64,000 nucleotides of DNA from Lachnospiraceae bacterium UBA7202 (GTDB taxonomy: Bacteria; Bacillota; Clostridia; Lachnospirales; Lachnospiraceae). This document shows positions 16,604 through 25,270 of this stretch, in pieces (within the stretch, counting starts at the first letter, position 1; each line of letters starts with the position of its first letter). The DNA is taken from the NCBI GenBank assembly GCA_002490705.1, contig DKUO01000019.1:14594-78593 (forward strand). The letters are read 5' to 3'. A program made the translations under genes and the position numbers. A model generated the notes under the pieces. It searched no databases. It worked only from the letters and a program-made list of their open reading frames with translations, and had not been told where the DNA came from.

Positions 16604-18007
16604 ATGGAGACAATGGCTTTAGATATCTTTACGACAAATGAGGAGAAGGCCAACCGATATACGGCTCTGTGTACGCTGAATGCGGCGGGTGTGGCGGTGT
16701 TGATGTGGCTGCTCAATGTATGCGGTTTTTTTATTGTGGACCAGCATCTGATGAATGTGGCCATGCCCTTTGGCGTGGCGCTGTTTTTGCTACCCTCTCT
16801 GCTGGTGCGGATATGGAGATGGGATGAGCGGCTGTTAAAATATGCGATCATGGGCTGTTTTCTGGTGGGGATCGGTATTTTAAATTCAGCCCTGACCATT
16901 CAGCTTATTATGGCGTGGTCCTGTCCCGTAATTCTGTCCTGTCACTATTACTCCCCGAAATTCACCCATTTTACGCTGATCGGAGTGCTTCTCTGCATGC
17001 TTTGCGCAACTTATGTGGGATTGTATTGGGGCGTGTGGGATTCCAATATGATGCGGAGTGTGGATTCGATAGGTGACGCGGCATTTCGGGCGGAGTTTAT
17101 CCGGGCGGCGACGGCGGCGGGAGATAATCTTTTACTGCGGGTGTTTAATTTTTATTATATTCCCCGCGCGGCGATTATTATTGTGGTCTATCTGATCGGT
17201 GTGACGCTCTCAAAGCGGACTCACGGCCTGTTGAAGCAGCAGGAGGAGGATAACCGGGAGAAGGAGCGGATCGGTGCGGAGCTTCATGTGGCCACCCAGA
17301 TCCAGTCGTCCATGCTGCCCTGTACGTTTCCGGCTTTTCCAGAGTATGAGGAGTTTGAGATTTATGCATCCATGAATCCGGCCAAGGAGGTGGGCGGCGA
17401 TTTCTATGATTTCTTTCTTGTGGACAAAGATCATCTGGCGATGGTGATCGCGGATGTGTCGGGAAAGGGCGTGCCGGCGGCGCTGTTTATGATGATCACC
17501 AAAACGCTGTTAAAAAATGAGGCCCAGTCGGGCGCTTCACCGAAGGCAGTTTTGGAAACCGTGAATAATCAGCTCTTGGAAAACAATGAGGCTGGCATGT
17601 TTGTCACAGTATGGCTCGGTATTTATGAGATTTCCACCGGGAAATTGACGGCGGCCAACGCGGGACATGAATATCCGGCTCTGAAGCGCGCGGGCGGCAG
17701 TTTTGAACTTTTTAAGGATAAGCACGGATTTGTGATGGCGGGAATGGAAGATGTGACTTATAGCGAATATACCATGGAACTCCATGCCGGGGATGTGCTG
17801 TTTGTGTATACGGACGGCGTGGCGGAGGCGACGGACAGTAACGAAAGGCTGTACGGTGTGGAGCGGATGGTGTCTGCCCTGAACCAAAAGCAGGACGCGG
17901 ACGCCCGGGAATTGTGCGAGACGGTCAGGGCGGATATCGACCGATTTGTGGGGGATGCGGAGCAGTTTGACGATATCACTATGCTGGCGCTACGGATCAA
18001 GAAATAA
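16604..18007 (+). CDS. Membrane PP2C-type phosphatase, RsbU/SpoIIE class
   Basis: A 467-residue protein with about six hydrophobic helices (20-200), a charged coiled linker (KQQEEDNREKERIGAELHVA), and a SpoIIE-type PPM phosphatase domain (about 225-467). Metal-binding motifs are present: GGDFYDFF, ADVSGKGVPAALF, VYTDGVAEA and DDITMLAL. Such enzymes dephosphorylate anti-anti-sigma factors, but no partner-switch genes lie nearby. The gene follows the diguanylate cyclase by 45 nt; ATG 16604 is used. It ends before a strong hairpin at 18091. Confidence 0.9.
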   Translation: METMALDIFTTNEEKANRYTALCTLNAAGVAVLMWLLNVCGFFIVDQHLMNVAMPFGVALFLLPSLLVRIWRWDERLLKYAIMGCFLVGIGILNSALTIQLIMAWSCPVILSCHYYSPKFTHFTLIGVLLCMLCATYVGLYWGVWDSNMMRSVDSIGDAAFRAEFIRAATAAGDNLLLRVFNFYYIPRAAIIIVVYLIGVTLSKRTHGLLKQQEEDNREKERIGAELHVATQIQSSMLPCTFPAFPEYEEFEIYASMNPAKEVGGDFYDFFLVDKDHLAMVIADVSGKGVPAALFMMITKTLLKNEAQSGASPKAVLETVNNQLLENNEAGMFVTVWLGIYEISTGKLTAANAGHEYPALKRAGGSFELFKDKHGFVMAGMEDVTYSEYTMELHAGDVLFVYTDGVAEATDSNERLYGVERMVSALNQKQDADARELCETVRADIDRFVGDAEQFDDITMLALRIKK

Positions 18008-18090
18008 GCCAGTTTTCCGGGAGAGATGATAATGGAAGGCTTGGGCCGAAGAGACCTGCGAAAAATTAGGATTGGTGAAAAACAGAAAAA

Positions 18091-18126
18091 TCCCCGGAAA
18101 CATTTCACAGCTCCGGGGACTTTTCT
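18091..18126 (+). terminator. Intrinsic terminator after phosphatase gene
   Basis: TCCCCGGA (18091-18098) pairs with TCCGGGGA (18112-18119), followed by CTTTTCTGTT. Five A precede the stem, so it could also work leftward. It lies inside the 371-nt stretch 18008-18378, which otherwise holds AT-rich sequence and the SEC-C gene leader. Confidence 0.85.
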
Positions 18127-18316
18127 GTTATTAGGGGAGGATAAGTATTACTTATCTTTAGCATACTATCATTGTTGCCCGTTTTTTGAGGCTTATACAT
18201 GCATTAAGAAAATTTTTTAATAAATTTCATCTACCCCATCTTAAAGAAATATAAATTTACTTTTTTTACGAAATGGTATATACTTAGTGCAAATGCGGCG
18301 ACGCATCATGCGGTCT

Positions 18317-18340
18317 GCCTTTGTCCCGGACGGGACAGGC
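18317..18340 (+). other. Hairpin in leader of SEC-C gene
   Basis: TGTCCCG (18322-18328) pairs with CGGGACA (18331-18337), extended by GCC/GGC around a 2-nt bulge. A second small stem (GCAT/ATGC) lies just upstream at 18304-18311. There is no T-run, so it is not a terminator. It falls between AT-rich promoter-like sequence (18235-18290) and the start at 18379. I do not match it to a known riboswitch. Confidence 0.35.
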
Positions 18341-18378
18341 TGACGGAAAAAGATTACAGGATAAAGGTGGTAAGTACA

Positions 18379-18885
18379 ATGGCTTTATTACAACAGTGGC
18401 GCGATATGGCGTATTCGGAGACGGCGAACAAGGGAGACTTGCAGAGACTCTGGTCCGCTTATTTTCAGAAGGAAAAGGAGATTTACGCACAGCTTTTGAA
18501 GACCCCGGACAAGGCGGTAAAGGGTACGGTCAAGGAGCTGGCGGATAAATATGAAGTGGATCTGATGACCATGGTGGGCTTTTTGGACGGTATCAATGAC
18601 AGCCTGAAAAAAGCGAATCCCATCGAGGAGATGGAGGAGGATACCAAGGTAAGCCTCGGCTTTGACAAGGAGCTTCTTTATAAGAATATGGTGGCGGCCG
18701 GTGCGGACTGGCTTTATAATCTGGAGGAGTGGAACGAGATCTTTGACGAGGATAAGAGAAAGGCGCTCTACAGGGAGCAGAAGGAGTCCACGACCGTCCG
18801 CAAGGACAAGAAGATTTATCCCAACGATCCCTGTCCCTGCGGCAGCGGCAAGAAATATAAAAAGTGCTGCGGTAAGAATGCATAA
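18379..18885 (+). CDS. SEC-C zinc-binding motif protein
   Basis: A 168-residue cytosolic protein, mostly helical (about 1-140), ending in a SEC-C zinc-binding tail (PNDPCPCGSGKKYKKCCG). The tail is the same module found at the SecA C-terminus, where it binds SecB and ribosomes; stand-alone SEC-C proteins of this type are common in Clostridia and their role is unclear. ATG 18379 has AAAGGTGG upstream and is preferred to the in-frame GTG 18367. Confidence 0.85.
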   Translation: MALLQQWRDMAYSETANKGDLQRLWSAYFQKEKEIYAQLLKTPDKAVKGTVKELADKYEVDLMTMVGFLDGINDSLKKANPIEEMEEDTKVSLGFDKELLYKNMVAAGADWLYNLEEWNEIFDEDKRKALYREQKESTTVRKDKKIYPNDPCPCGSGKKYKKCCGKNA

Positions 18886-18969
18886 GCTGTTGTGGATGAA
18901 ATGAGAAGTTATGTAAACTATTTGCCGGACACTTTTTCGTAGAAGATGATAAAAAGAAAAAATTAGCAC

Positions 18970-18998
18970 TTTACTTTTAAATTTCTCTGGCATAAAAT
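18970..18998 (+). promoter_or_regulatory. Promoter of the T-box/thrS transcript
   Basis: TTTACT (18970-18975), 17-nt spacer, TAAAAT (18993-18998). It is well placed before the leader that starts shortly downstream. Confidence 0.6.
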
Positions 18999-19049
18999 AA
19001 GAATATGATTTTGCAGGGCCCTGAATCAGGCGGCTGTGCAAACGCTATT

Positions 19050-19317
19050 TTGCAGAAATCAATAGAGAACAATACATTGACGAGAAGAGTAGGATGTGGA
19101 AAGCAACAGAGAGAAGCGCGTAAAGCTGAAAGCGCTTTTGCGGGAAGCATTTGAAGACCAACTCCGAGTGGCTTTAATACAGCCCGTTGACTCACGTTAC
19201 AGTCAAATGAGTGGTTTCTAAAGCCGTTCTGTACGGCGGGCGAAACAAGAGAGGTGGAACCGCGTAAACATACGTCCTCTGCACAGTCTGATTGACAGTG
19301 CAGGGGATTTTATTTTT
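19050..19317 (+). promoter_or_regulatory. T-box leader controlling thrS
   Basis: The T-box sequence GAGGTGGAACCGCG is at 19251-19264; it binds the free 3' end of uncharged tRNA. The terminator stem is TCCTCTGCAC (19275-19284) with GTGCAGGGGA (19298-19307), followed by a T-rich run to 19317. Stem I begins near 19080 (GAGAAGAGTAGG). ACC and ACT triplets at about 19158-19166 could be the threonine specifier, but I cannot fold stem I by eye. Uncharged tRNA-Thr should favour read-through into the small membrane gene and thrS. Confidence 0.92.
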
Positions 19318-19332
19318 AAGGAGGAAGCAAAG

Positions 19333-19575
19333 ATGACACCTACAGAATGGAAGGAAAAAGCGATGGATACCGTAAATGGTAAGCTCACTCTCACAAAACT
19401 GGATTTTTGTCTGATCGGGGCAATCTGTTTTTTGGCGGGAATCTGCATTGGATTGTTGGCGGCGCCGTTGACGCGCGGTATCACCGTTTTGTCCCACAAT
19501 GTGAATAACGGAAGCGGAAACGGCAGTAAAAACGGCAGCAAAAACGGGAATAATAAGAATGGAGGAGAATTATGA
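19333..19575 (+). CDS. Small membrane protein between T-box and thrS
   Basis: An 80-residue protein with one hydrophobic segment (about 26-48, CLIGAICFLAGICIGLLAAP) and a C-terminal tail of G, S, N and K. AAGGAGGAAGCAAAG precedes ATG 19333, a very good site. Its stop overlaps the thrS start as ATGA (19572-19575), so the two are translationally coupled and both sit under T-box control. I do not recognise the family. Confidence 0.72.
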   Translation: MTPTEWKEKAMDTVNGKLTLTKLDFCLIGAICFLAGICIGLLAAPLTRGITVLSHNVNNGSGNGSKNGSKNGNNKNGGEL

Positions 19576-21542
19576 AAATCACATTAAAAGATGGTTCAGC
19601 AAAAGAATATGCGCAAGCCATGAGCATCTATGACATTGCGCTTGATATCTCGGAAGGTCTTGCCCGCGCGGCATGTGCCGGTGAGGTGGACGGTGAGGTG
19701 AAGGATCTGCGGACAGTCATTGACGCGGATTGCAGCCTCAATATTTTGACAGCAAATGACCCGGAGGGACTGCGGGTCGTCAGGCATACGGCGTCCCATG
19801 TTTTGGCGGAAGCGGTGAAACGGCTTTTCCCGGAGGCGAAGGTGACCATTGGGCCTGCCATCGACGAGGGCTTTTACTATGATTTTGACGCCGCGCCTTT
19901 TTCCAGAGAAGATCTGGACAAATTGGAAGCGGAAATGAAGAAGATCATCAAGGAAGGGCATAAGCTGGAGCGTTTTACCCTTTCCAGGCAGGAAGCCATC
20001 AAATATATGGAAGAGAGAAACGAGCCCTACAAGGTGGAGCTGATTCAGGATCTGCCGGAGGATGCCGAGATTTCCTTTTACGATCAGGGAGGTTTTGTGG
20101 ATCTGTGCGCAGGCCCTCATTTGATGAGCACCAAAAATATTAAGGCATACAAGTTGATTTCTTCCTCCATGGCCTATTGGAGAGGCGACTCCAACAGAGC
20201 ACAGTTACAGCGTATTTACGGGACTGCCTTTGCGAAAAAGGAGGAGCTGGAAGCGTACTTGGAGCATCTGGAGGATATCAAGCGCCGGGATCACAACAAA
20301 CTGGGCCGTGAAATGGAGCTTTTTACCACTGTGGATGTGATCGGACAGGGCCTGCCGCTGCTTCTTCCCAAGGGGACGAAGATGGTGATGAAGATGCAGC
20401 GCTGGATTGAGGATCTGGAGGATAAAGAGTGGGGATATGTGAGAACCAAGACCCCTCTTATGGCAAAGAGCGATTTGTATAAGATGTCCGGACATTGGGA
20501 TCACTATAAGGAGGGCATGTTTGTTCTGGGAGACGAGGAGAAGGACAAGGAGGTGTTTGCCCTGCGTCCCATGACCTGTCCGTTCCAGTATTACTGTTAC
20601 AAGAACACCCAGCATTCTTATAGGGATCTGCCGATCCGCTACGGCGAGACGTCCACCCTTTTCCGCAATGAGGATTCCGGTGAGATGCACGGCCTGACCA
20701 GAGTCAGACAGTTTACCATTTCCGAGGGCCATTTGATTGTAAGGCCGGACCAGATGGTGGAGGAGTTCAAGGGCTGTATTGCACTGGCAAAATATGTTAT
20801 GTCAACCTTAGGACTTTTGGATGATATTACCTGGCACCTGTCCAAATGGGACCCCGAAAACCCGGAGAAATATATCGGCGAGCCGGAAGTGTGGAACGAG
20901 ACGGAAGCGCACATCCGAAATATTTTGACAGAGCTCGACCTGCCCTTTACGGAGGAAGTGGGCGAGGCGGCATTCTATGGGCCGAAGGTGGACATTAACG
21001 CGAAGAATGTGTACGGAAAAGAAGATACCATGATCACGATTCAGTGGGATGCCCTTTTGGCGGAGCAGTTTGACATGTATTATATTGACCAGAACGGCGA
21101 CCGCATCCGCCCGTATATCATCCACAGGACTTCGCTGGGATGCTATGAGCGGACACTGGCGTGGCTGATTGAAAAGTACGCGGGGAAATTCCCCACATGG
21201 CTGTGCCCGGAACAGGTGCGCGTGCTACCCATTTCCGAGAAGTACGAAGCCTACGCGGAGGAAATCCGAAAGGAGCTTGCGCGGGCTGATATCGACGTGA
21301 CGGTGGATAACCGCTCCGAAAAAATCGGTTTCAAGATCCGGGAGGCAAGACTGGCGAAAGTGCCTTATATGCTGGTAGTCGGCGCCCAGGAGGCGGAAGA
21401 CAAAACGGTGTCCGTCAGAAGCCGTTTCGCTGGGGATGAGGGCGTGAAGCCGCTCGCAGACTTTATAGATCAGATTTGCAAAGAGATTCGGACCAAAGAA
21501 ATCCGGAAAGAGGAAGTTCCCGAGGAACAGAAGAAGGCGTAA
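19572..21542 (+). CDS. thrS: Threonyl-tRNA synthetase
   Basis: A 656-residue class II synthetase with an N-terminal TGS domain (1-60), the editing/SAD-type domain (HTASHVLAEAVKRLFP), catalytic core with motif 2 (RNEDSGEMHGLTRVRQF), motif 3 (CYERTLAWLIEKY) and the anticodon-binding domain near the C-terminus (from about residue 540). The usual class II motif 3 begins GSVERF; here it reads LGCYER, a modest variation. It is preceded by a T-box leader and overlaps the small membrane gene by 4 nt. Confidence 0.97.
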   Translation: MKITLKDGSAKEYAQAMSIYDIALDISEGLARAACAGEVDGEVKDLRTVIDADCSLNILTANDPEGLRVVRHTASHVLAEAVKRLFPEAKVTIGPAIDEGFYYDFDAAPFSREDLDKLEAEMKKIIKEGHKLERFTLSRQEAIKYMEERNEPYKVELIQDLPEDAEISFYDQGGFVDLCAGPHLMSTKNIKAYKLISSSMAYWRGDSNRAQLQRIYGTAFAKKEELEAYLEHLEDIKRRDHNKLGREMELFTTVDVIGQGLPLLLPKGTKMVMKMQRWIEDLEDKEWGYVRTKTPLMAKSDLYKMSGHWDHYKEGMFVLGDEEKDKEVFALRPMTCPFQYYCYKNTQHSYRDLPIRYGETSTLFRNEDSGEMHGLTRVRQFTISEGHLIVRPDQMVEEFKGCIALAKYVMSTLGLLDDITWHLSKWDPENPEKYIGEPEVWNETEAHIRNILTELDLPFTEEVGEAAFYGPKVDINAKNVYGKEDTMITIQWDALLAEQFDMYYIDQNGDRIRPYIIHRTSLGCYERTLAWLIEKYAGKFPTWLCPEQVRVLPISEKYEAYAEEIRKELARADIDVTVDNRSEKIGFKIREARLAKVPYMLVVGAQEAEDKTVSVRSRFAGDEGVKPLADFIDQICKEIRTKEIRKEEVPEEQKKA

Positions 21543-21550
21543 GGAGAGAT

Positions 21551-23266
21551 ATGGTTTGTGGTAAAAAAATGGCGGGCAGGGATAAGGTTGGCTTTTTCCT
21601 GCTTGCGCTTGGCGTGATGATGATCGGCAGGAGCTTTACGCTTTGTTTCAGCAATGATATCTGGTACGATGAACTCTTTACCGTGGGAATGGCGGAACAT
21701 TCCTACGGTGAGCTGGTTCGTTTTACAGCGGCAGACGTACATCCGCCGCTGTATTATTGTATTGTCAAGTTGTTTGCGGACTTATGTAAACTTATCATTT
21801 CTTCTGCGGGGACGGTGATACCGGCGAAAGTGGTTTCCGTTCTGCCCTATTTGATACTGCTGGTCTACGCCGTGACATTTGTCCGCAAAAGGTGGGGCGT
21901 CTTTACAGGAGGACTGTTTTTATTCTGTGTGACAGCCATGCCCCAGCTTTCGGCATATACGGTGGAGGCGCGGATGTATGGCTGGGCGCTTCTGTTTGTG
22001 ACGGCGGCTTTTTTGCACGCCCAGGGGCTGATTGCGGCGGGCCGCGCCGGGAGCGGTGTCGGCGACGGCGGGATTCCGGCGGGCAGCTCTGTGGGGGACG
22101 GGACGAGAAACTTGCATGGGGCGGCTCTCGTGATCTATGGCCTTGCCGCCGCATATACCCAGTATTTTGCCTGCGTGGCGGTGGTGATGGTCTATCTGTA
22201 TCTATTTCTTATGCTGTGGCGGCAGGATAAGAAGCGGATCAGGGAGTGGCTGTTTTGTGTGGCGGCGTCTGTGATCGGCTATGTGCCGTGGCTGTTTGCG
22301 CTGGCGGGGCAGATCAGTGCGGTAAGGGAAAATTACTGGATTCTGCCGTTGACCTGGCGGTCCCTCGGGGGATGCGTCAAGTTTATTATGAAGCCGGCAT
22401 TTATCAATGACACGGTCAATACAGTGCTTGCGGTGGTTCTGACGGTGGGATATGCCGTGATGTTTCTCTGGTGCGGCTGGCAATATAAACTCGAACATAA
22501 GGGGAGAGTTTTGACGAAAAATGGAGAAGAAACACATTTTGTTACGGCGGCTGCCGGAATAGGGGTGCTGGCCGGTGTGGTTGGCTTTGGCTTCGCAGCG
22601 TCCCTGCTGCTTCGGCCGGTCTTCGTTTATCGCTATATGATTCCCGCGCTCGGATGCTTCTGGCTAAGTTTTGCGCTTTGTACAGATGAAATATTATGTA
22701 AACTTAATGCTGATTCAGAAAAAATAGAGAACCCGGAACAGGACGGACGACGCAGAGCGCCGATGGAGAGCTGGCGGCGGGGCTTTGGATATGGGTTCCT
22801 GCTCCTCGTCGTGGTGGCCGGCCTGCGTGATTACCGCGCTTTCATGGGCGAGGAAGAGTATAAGATAGTGATGATGAGGGAAACGGAGACGGCCCTTTCT
22901 CTGATCGGCCCGGAAGATACCGTTCTCTATAATTTTGACCAGATGCAGGCGGTGACGGGGTATTATCTGCCGGAAACGGTGCAGAGGCTGTTATGGCGGG
23001 TACAGGGAGAAACGCTGATTCAGGAAATCACTTCGCCATGCGGTTATGTGGAGGATGTGGAAGAACTCCGTCAAATGCTGGAAGAGATGCAGGGAGAAGA
23101 AAAAATAAAAAACCTCTGGTTTATCGGCAGTTTTAACAGCAGAGACGATATCGTAGCCGAGTGGCAGAACGCCGGATTGGAGGCGGAGCAGATGGGCAGC
23201 TTTTTGTTGGAACGATATTGGTTTAACCTGTATAGAATTTCGGATTCTGACCATACTACCTTTTAG
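21551..23266 (+). CDS. GT39-like multi-pass membrane glycosyltransferase
   Basis: A 571-residue protein with about ten hydrophobic helices. After the first helix comes WYDELFTVGMAEHSYGE and DVHPPLYY, the acidic loop pattern of GT-C/PMT-type (GT39) enzymes that use polyprenyl-phosphate sugars on the outer membrane face. A short glycine-rich insert (about 175-200) sits between helices. The substrate is unknown. ATG 21551, with AAGGAGAG a few bases before it, is used rather than the upstream in-frame codon inside thrS. It starts 8 nt after thrS and may ride on its transcript. Confidence 0.78.
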   Translation: MVCGKKMAGRDKVGFFLLALGVMMIGRSFTLCFSNDIWYDELFTVGMAEHSYGELVRFTAADVHPPLYYCIVKLFADLCKLIISSAGTVIPAKVVSVLPYLILLVYAVTFVRKRWGVFTGGLFLFCVTAMPQLSAYTVEARMYGWALLFVTAAFLHAQGLIAAGRAGSGVGDGGIPAGSSVGDGTRNLHGAALVIYGLAAAYTQYFACVAVVMVYLYLFLMLWRQDKKRIREWLFCVAASVIGYVPWLFALAGQISAVRENYWILPLTWRSLGGCVKFIMKPAFINDTVNTVLAVVLTVGYAVMFLWCGWQYKLEHKGRVLTKNGEETHFVTAAAGIGVLAGVVGFGFAASLLLRPVFVYRYMIPALGCFWLSFALCTDEILCKLNADSEKIENPEQDGRRRAPMESWRRGFGYGFLLLVVVAGLRDYRAFMGEEEYKIVMMRETETALSLIGPEDTVLYNFDQMQAVTGYYLPETVQRLLWRVQGETLIQEITSPCGYVEDVEELRQMLEEMQGEEKIKNLWFIGSFNSRDDIVAEWQNAGLEAEQMGSFLLERYWFNLYRISDSDHTTF

Positions 23267-23298
23267 AGATCACTTTTGGAGATTGGAAGGAGGTAACT

Positions 23299-23613
23299 AT
23301 GGCGGAATTAAAATGTGGCGTGTTGAATTGCAGCTATAATCAGGAGGAGTGTTGTTGTAAAGGAGATATCATGGTGGGCGGCAGTCATGCCTGCGATTGC
23401 GACGGGACTTGCTGTGAAAGCTTTTCCCAGAGGCGGGGTGATTCCTATGTCAGTTCCCTGGAGCATCCCTGTAGGACCATCAGCATCGACTGTGAGGCGG
23501 CAAAATGCGTGTACAATTCGAACTACAAATGCCATGCAGAGCATGTGGATATCAAGGGCGGCGGAGCTTGTGACTGTAGGGAGACGTCCTGCGCAACGTT
23601 CAGAGAAGCCTGA
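23299..23613 (+). CDS. Cysteine-rich DUF1540 protein, two copies of the domain
   Basis: A 104-residue protein holding two DUF1540 units. Unit 1 covers about residues 4-38 (CGVLNCSYN...CDCDGTCCESF) and unit 2 about 64-102 (CEAAKCVYN...CDCRETSCATF). Each unit carries a regular spacing of cysteines that suggests metal binding. DUF1540 proteins are common in spore-forming Clostridia; their function is not settled. AAGGAGGT precedes ATG 23299. Confidence 0.88.
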   Translation: MAELKCGVLNCSYNQEECCCKGDIMVGGSHACDCDGTCCESFSQRRGDSYVSSLEHPCRTISIDCEAAKCVYNSNYKCHAEHVDIKGGGACDCRETSCATFREA

Positions 23614-23692
23614 ACTGTTTAAATTTGGTCTGGCTGAACTGTTAGTAAACAGGTTGCCAGTTTTGTATTTTTATATTACAATAAATATGTTG

Positions 23693-23716
23693 GACGCAAG
23701 CCGTTTGGCTTGCGTC
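23693..23716 (+). terminator. Perfect hairpin between DUF1540 and lipoprotein genes
   Basis: GACGCAAGCC (23693-23702), loop GTTT, GGCTTGCGTC (23707-23716): a 10-bp perfect stem. The tail TTAGTATAG is T-poor. It is a likely terminator, with some doubt about its strength. Confidence 0.6.
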
Positions 23717-23746
23717 TTAGTATAGGGGAAAGGCAAACGTTGATTG

Positions 23747-24442
23747 ATGAATAGAAAAAAAGTGAATTTCCTCTTGTCTCTGGGATGTGCTTTTATTTTG
23801 GCAGCCTGCGGGGACGGTGAGGCAGTACATACGGGCGCGGATCTGCCGGCGGCGGAGGAGACCGCGCTTTCGGAGGAAGAGAGCGGCGATGCGGCAGACG
23901 AAAATGCGGTGACACCGGTGACGCCGGTGGAGATGGATGAAACGCTGCGAAATCAGCTGACAGAAGAAATGTTACAGGAAAATGAGATGGACACTTCCAT
24001 CGTGGAGAGTGCGCCGGTCACAAAGGGATGCAGCTTTACTCTGCCGGCGGATTTTTCGGAGTCGGAAGACATTGAGGGCATGTATGTGACCAAACGTTAT
24101 CCTATTGACGCCTCTACGATTTACTACGTGGCGCTTGGCAGGGATGTGGCGCTACAGCTGATGACGGAGGAAACTTTTAAAGCGCAGGCGGAGGAAAACT
24201 TCCGCAAGGAATACGGTGAGGATATCGAGGTGAACATTGACAGCTTTGAACGGATTCAGATCGATGGCTGTCCGGCCTTCCGCATTCTTTGCCACTATCA
24301 GGTGGGCGATACAAAAATGTCGCAGCTGGAATATGCGATCAATGCGGATAAGAGCTATGTGATCACCTATTCCCAGACGGACGATTATGACCGCATGGAG
24401 GAGTACGAGGCCAGTGCGGAGACGATTCATCTTGATTTTTGA
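23747..24442 (+). CDS. Putative lipoprotein, unknown function
   Basis: A 231-residue protein with a lipoprotein signal: basic start, hydrophobic stretch and lipobox ILAAC, giving lipidated Cys21. An acidic, disordered spacer (about 25-75) leads to a soluble domain of about 150 residues (APVTKGCSFTLPADF to the end) with mixed alpha/beta character. I do not recognise the domain; it superficially resembles PsbP/DcrB-like folds. ATG 23747 is used; a TTG lies one codon upstream. It precedes the infC promoter and is probably a separate unit. Confidence 0.75.
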   Translation: MNRKKVNFLLSLGCAFILAACGDGEAVHTGADLPAAEETALSEEESGDAADENAVTPVTPVEMDETLRNQLTEEMLQENEMDTSIVESAPVTKGCSFTLPADFSESEDIEGMYVTKRYPIDASTIYYVALGRDVALQLMTEETFKAQAEENFRKEYGEDIEVNIDSFERIQIDGCPAFRILCHYQVGDTKMSQLEYAINADKSYVITYSQTDDYDRMEEYEASAETIHLDF

Positions 24443-24452
24443 AGGAAGAAGG

Positions 24453-24481
24453 TTGACATTGCTTTCATCCTGTGCTATAGT
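24453..24481 (+). promoter_or_regulatory. Strong promoter of infC-rpmI-rplT
   Basis: TTGACA (24453-24458), 17-nt spacer, TATAGT (24476-24481), with TGC just before the -10 box (extended -10). This is a near-consensus sigma-A promoter starting a leader of about 200 nt. Confidence 0.85.
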
Positions 24482-24487
24482 TTCAGT

Positions 24488-24640
24488 TGTGTGAAAGCAC
24501 AGACAATCAAGCAGAGTATCCGCTCTCACCTTGCAACGATCAGGTTCGCAAGCGTTCATAGCTCTTAGACAGACCGTTGGGAAACGGGGTTTTTGGGTGT
24601 TTATGATCGGGTGGATAGCTGTGCTGTTCACTCTTTTTTT
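24488..24640 (+). promoter_or_regulatory. infC leader with attenuator (L20-type autoregulatory leader)
   Basis: A structured leader of about 200 nt ends in an intrinsic terminator before any start codon: GTGGATAGC (24611-24619), loop TGT, GCTGTTCAC (24623-24631), then TCTTTTTTT. The stem is 9 bp with two G-U pairs. Upstream GC-rich segments such as GCAGAGTATCCGCTCTCACC (24513-24532) could form an alternative fold. In Bacillus, ribosomal protein L20 controls this operon by premature termination in such a leader; that it does so here is inference from position and the attenuator. Confidence 0.75.
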
Positions 24641-24689
24641 GCGCGTATAAGCAGAGTCAGAAAACAGTTTTCTTATGGAGGGTAAAAAG

Positions 24690-25196
24690 ATTAGCGACTT
24701 ATTTATCAATGAGCAGATCAGAGACAGGGAAGTACGTGTGATCGGGGCAGACGGAGAACAGCTTGGCGTCATGCCGACAAAGGAAGCGATGAAGCTTGCA
24801 GAGGAAGCGGGCGTGGATCTGGTTAAGATTGCGCCGACGGCGAAGCCGCCGGTCTGCAAGATCGTAGACTATGGCAAGTTCAAGTATGAACAGGCCAGAA
24901 AAGACAAGGAAGCAAAAAAGAAACAGAAAATTGTGGAGATTAAGGAGATTCGGCTTTCTCCCAACATTGACACAAATGATTTGAACACAAAGGTGAATGC
25001 TGCCAGAAAGTTTATCAGCAAGGGTGACAGAGTAAAAGTTACGTTGCGTTTCCGCGGTCGTGAAATGGCGCATATGAATACCAGCAAACATATTCTGGAC
25101 GATTTCGCAGAAGCCCTTTCCGATATCGCGGTGATGGATAAGGCGCCGAAGGTGGAAGGCAGAAGTATGACCATGTTTTTGGCTGAGAAGCGATAG
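24690..25196 (+). CDS. infC: Translation initiation factor IF-3, probable AUU start
   Basis: A 168-residue IF-3 with N-terminal domain (LFINEQIRDREVRVIG-like segment, here LFINEQ), linker rich in K and E (FKYEQARKDKEAKKKQK), and C-terminal domain (EIRLSPNIDTNDL...KVEGRSM). It prevents premature 50S joining and checks the start codon. The only upstream ATG (24675) has no ribosome site and overlaps the obvious GGAGGG at 24678-24683. ATT 24690 is correctly spaced behind GGAGGG. infC in several bacteria starts with AUU for autoregulation, so I place the start there. rpmI and rplT follow in the usual order. Confidence 0.92.
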   Translation: MSDLFINEQIRDREVRVIGADGEQLGVMPTKEAMKLAEEAGVDLVKIAPTAKPPVCKIVDYGKFKYEQARKDKEAKKKQKIVEIKEIRLSPNIDTNDLNTKVNAARKFISKGDRVKVTLRFRGREMAHMNTSKHILDDFAEALSDIAVMDKAPKVEGRSMTMFLAEKR

Positions 25197-25270
25197 TTTC
25201 CCGGTTAAAATAAATGATATCTTGGATTGATATCTTGTAACAGGAATAAAAATACAGGAGGAACAGTAAA

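Noticed and set aside
18026..18220. 64-codon frame after the phosphatase gene
   Set aside because: A strong terminator hairpin lies within it, and there is no convincing ribosome site or domain.
18290..18360. Possible c-di-GMP riboswitch upstream of the SEC-C gene, suggested by nearby c-di-GMP genes
   Set aside because: The conserved GEMM core segments are not found; only simple hairpins are.
24675..24689. ATG 24675 as the infC start
   Set aside because: It has no ribosome site upstream and overlaps the GGAGGG that serves the ATT at 24690.
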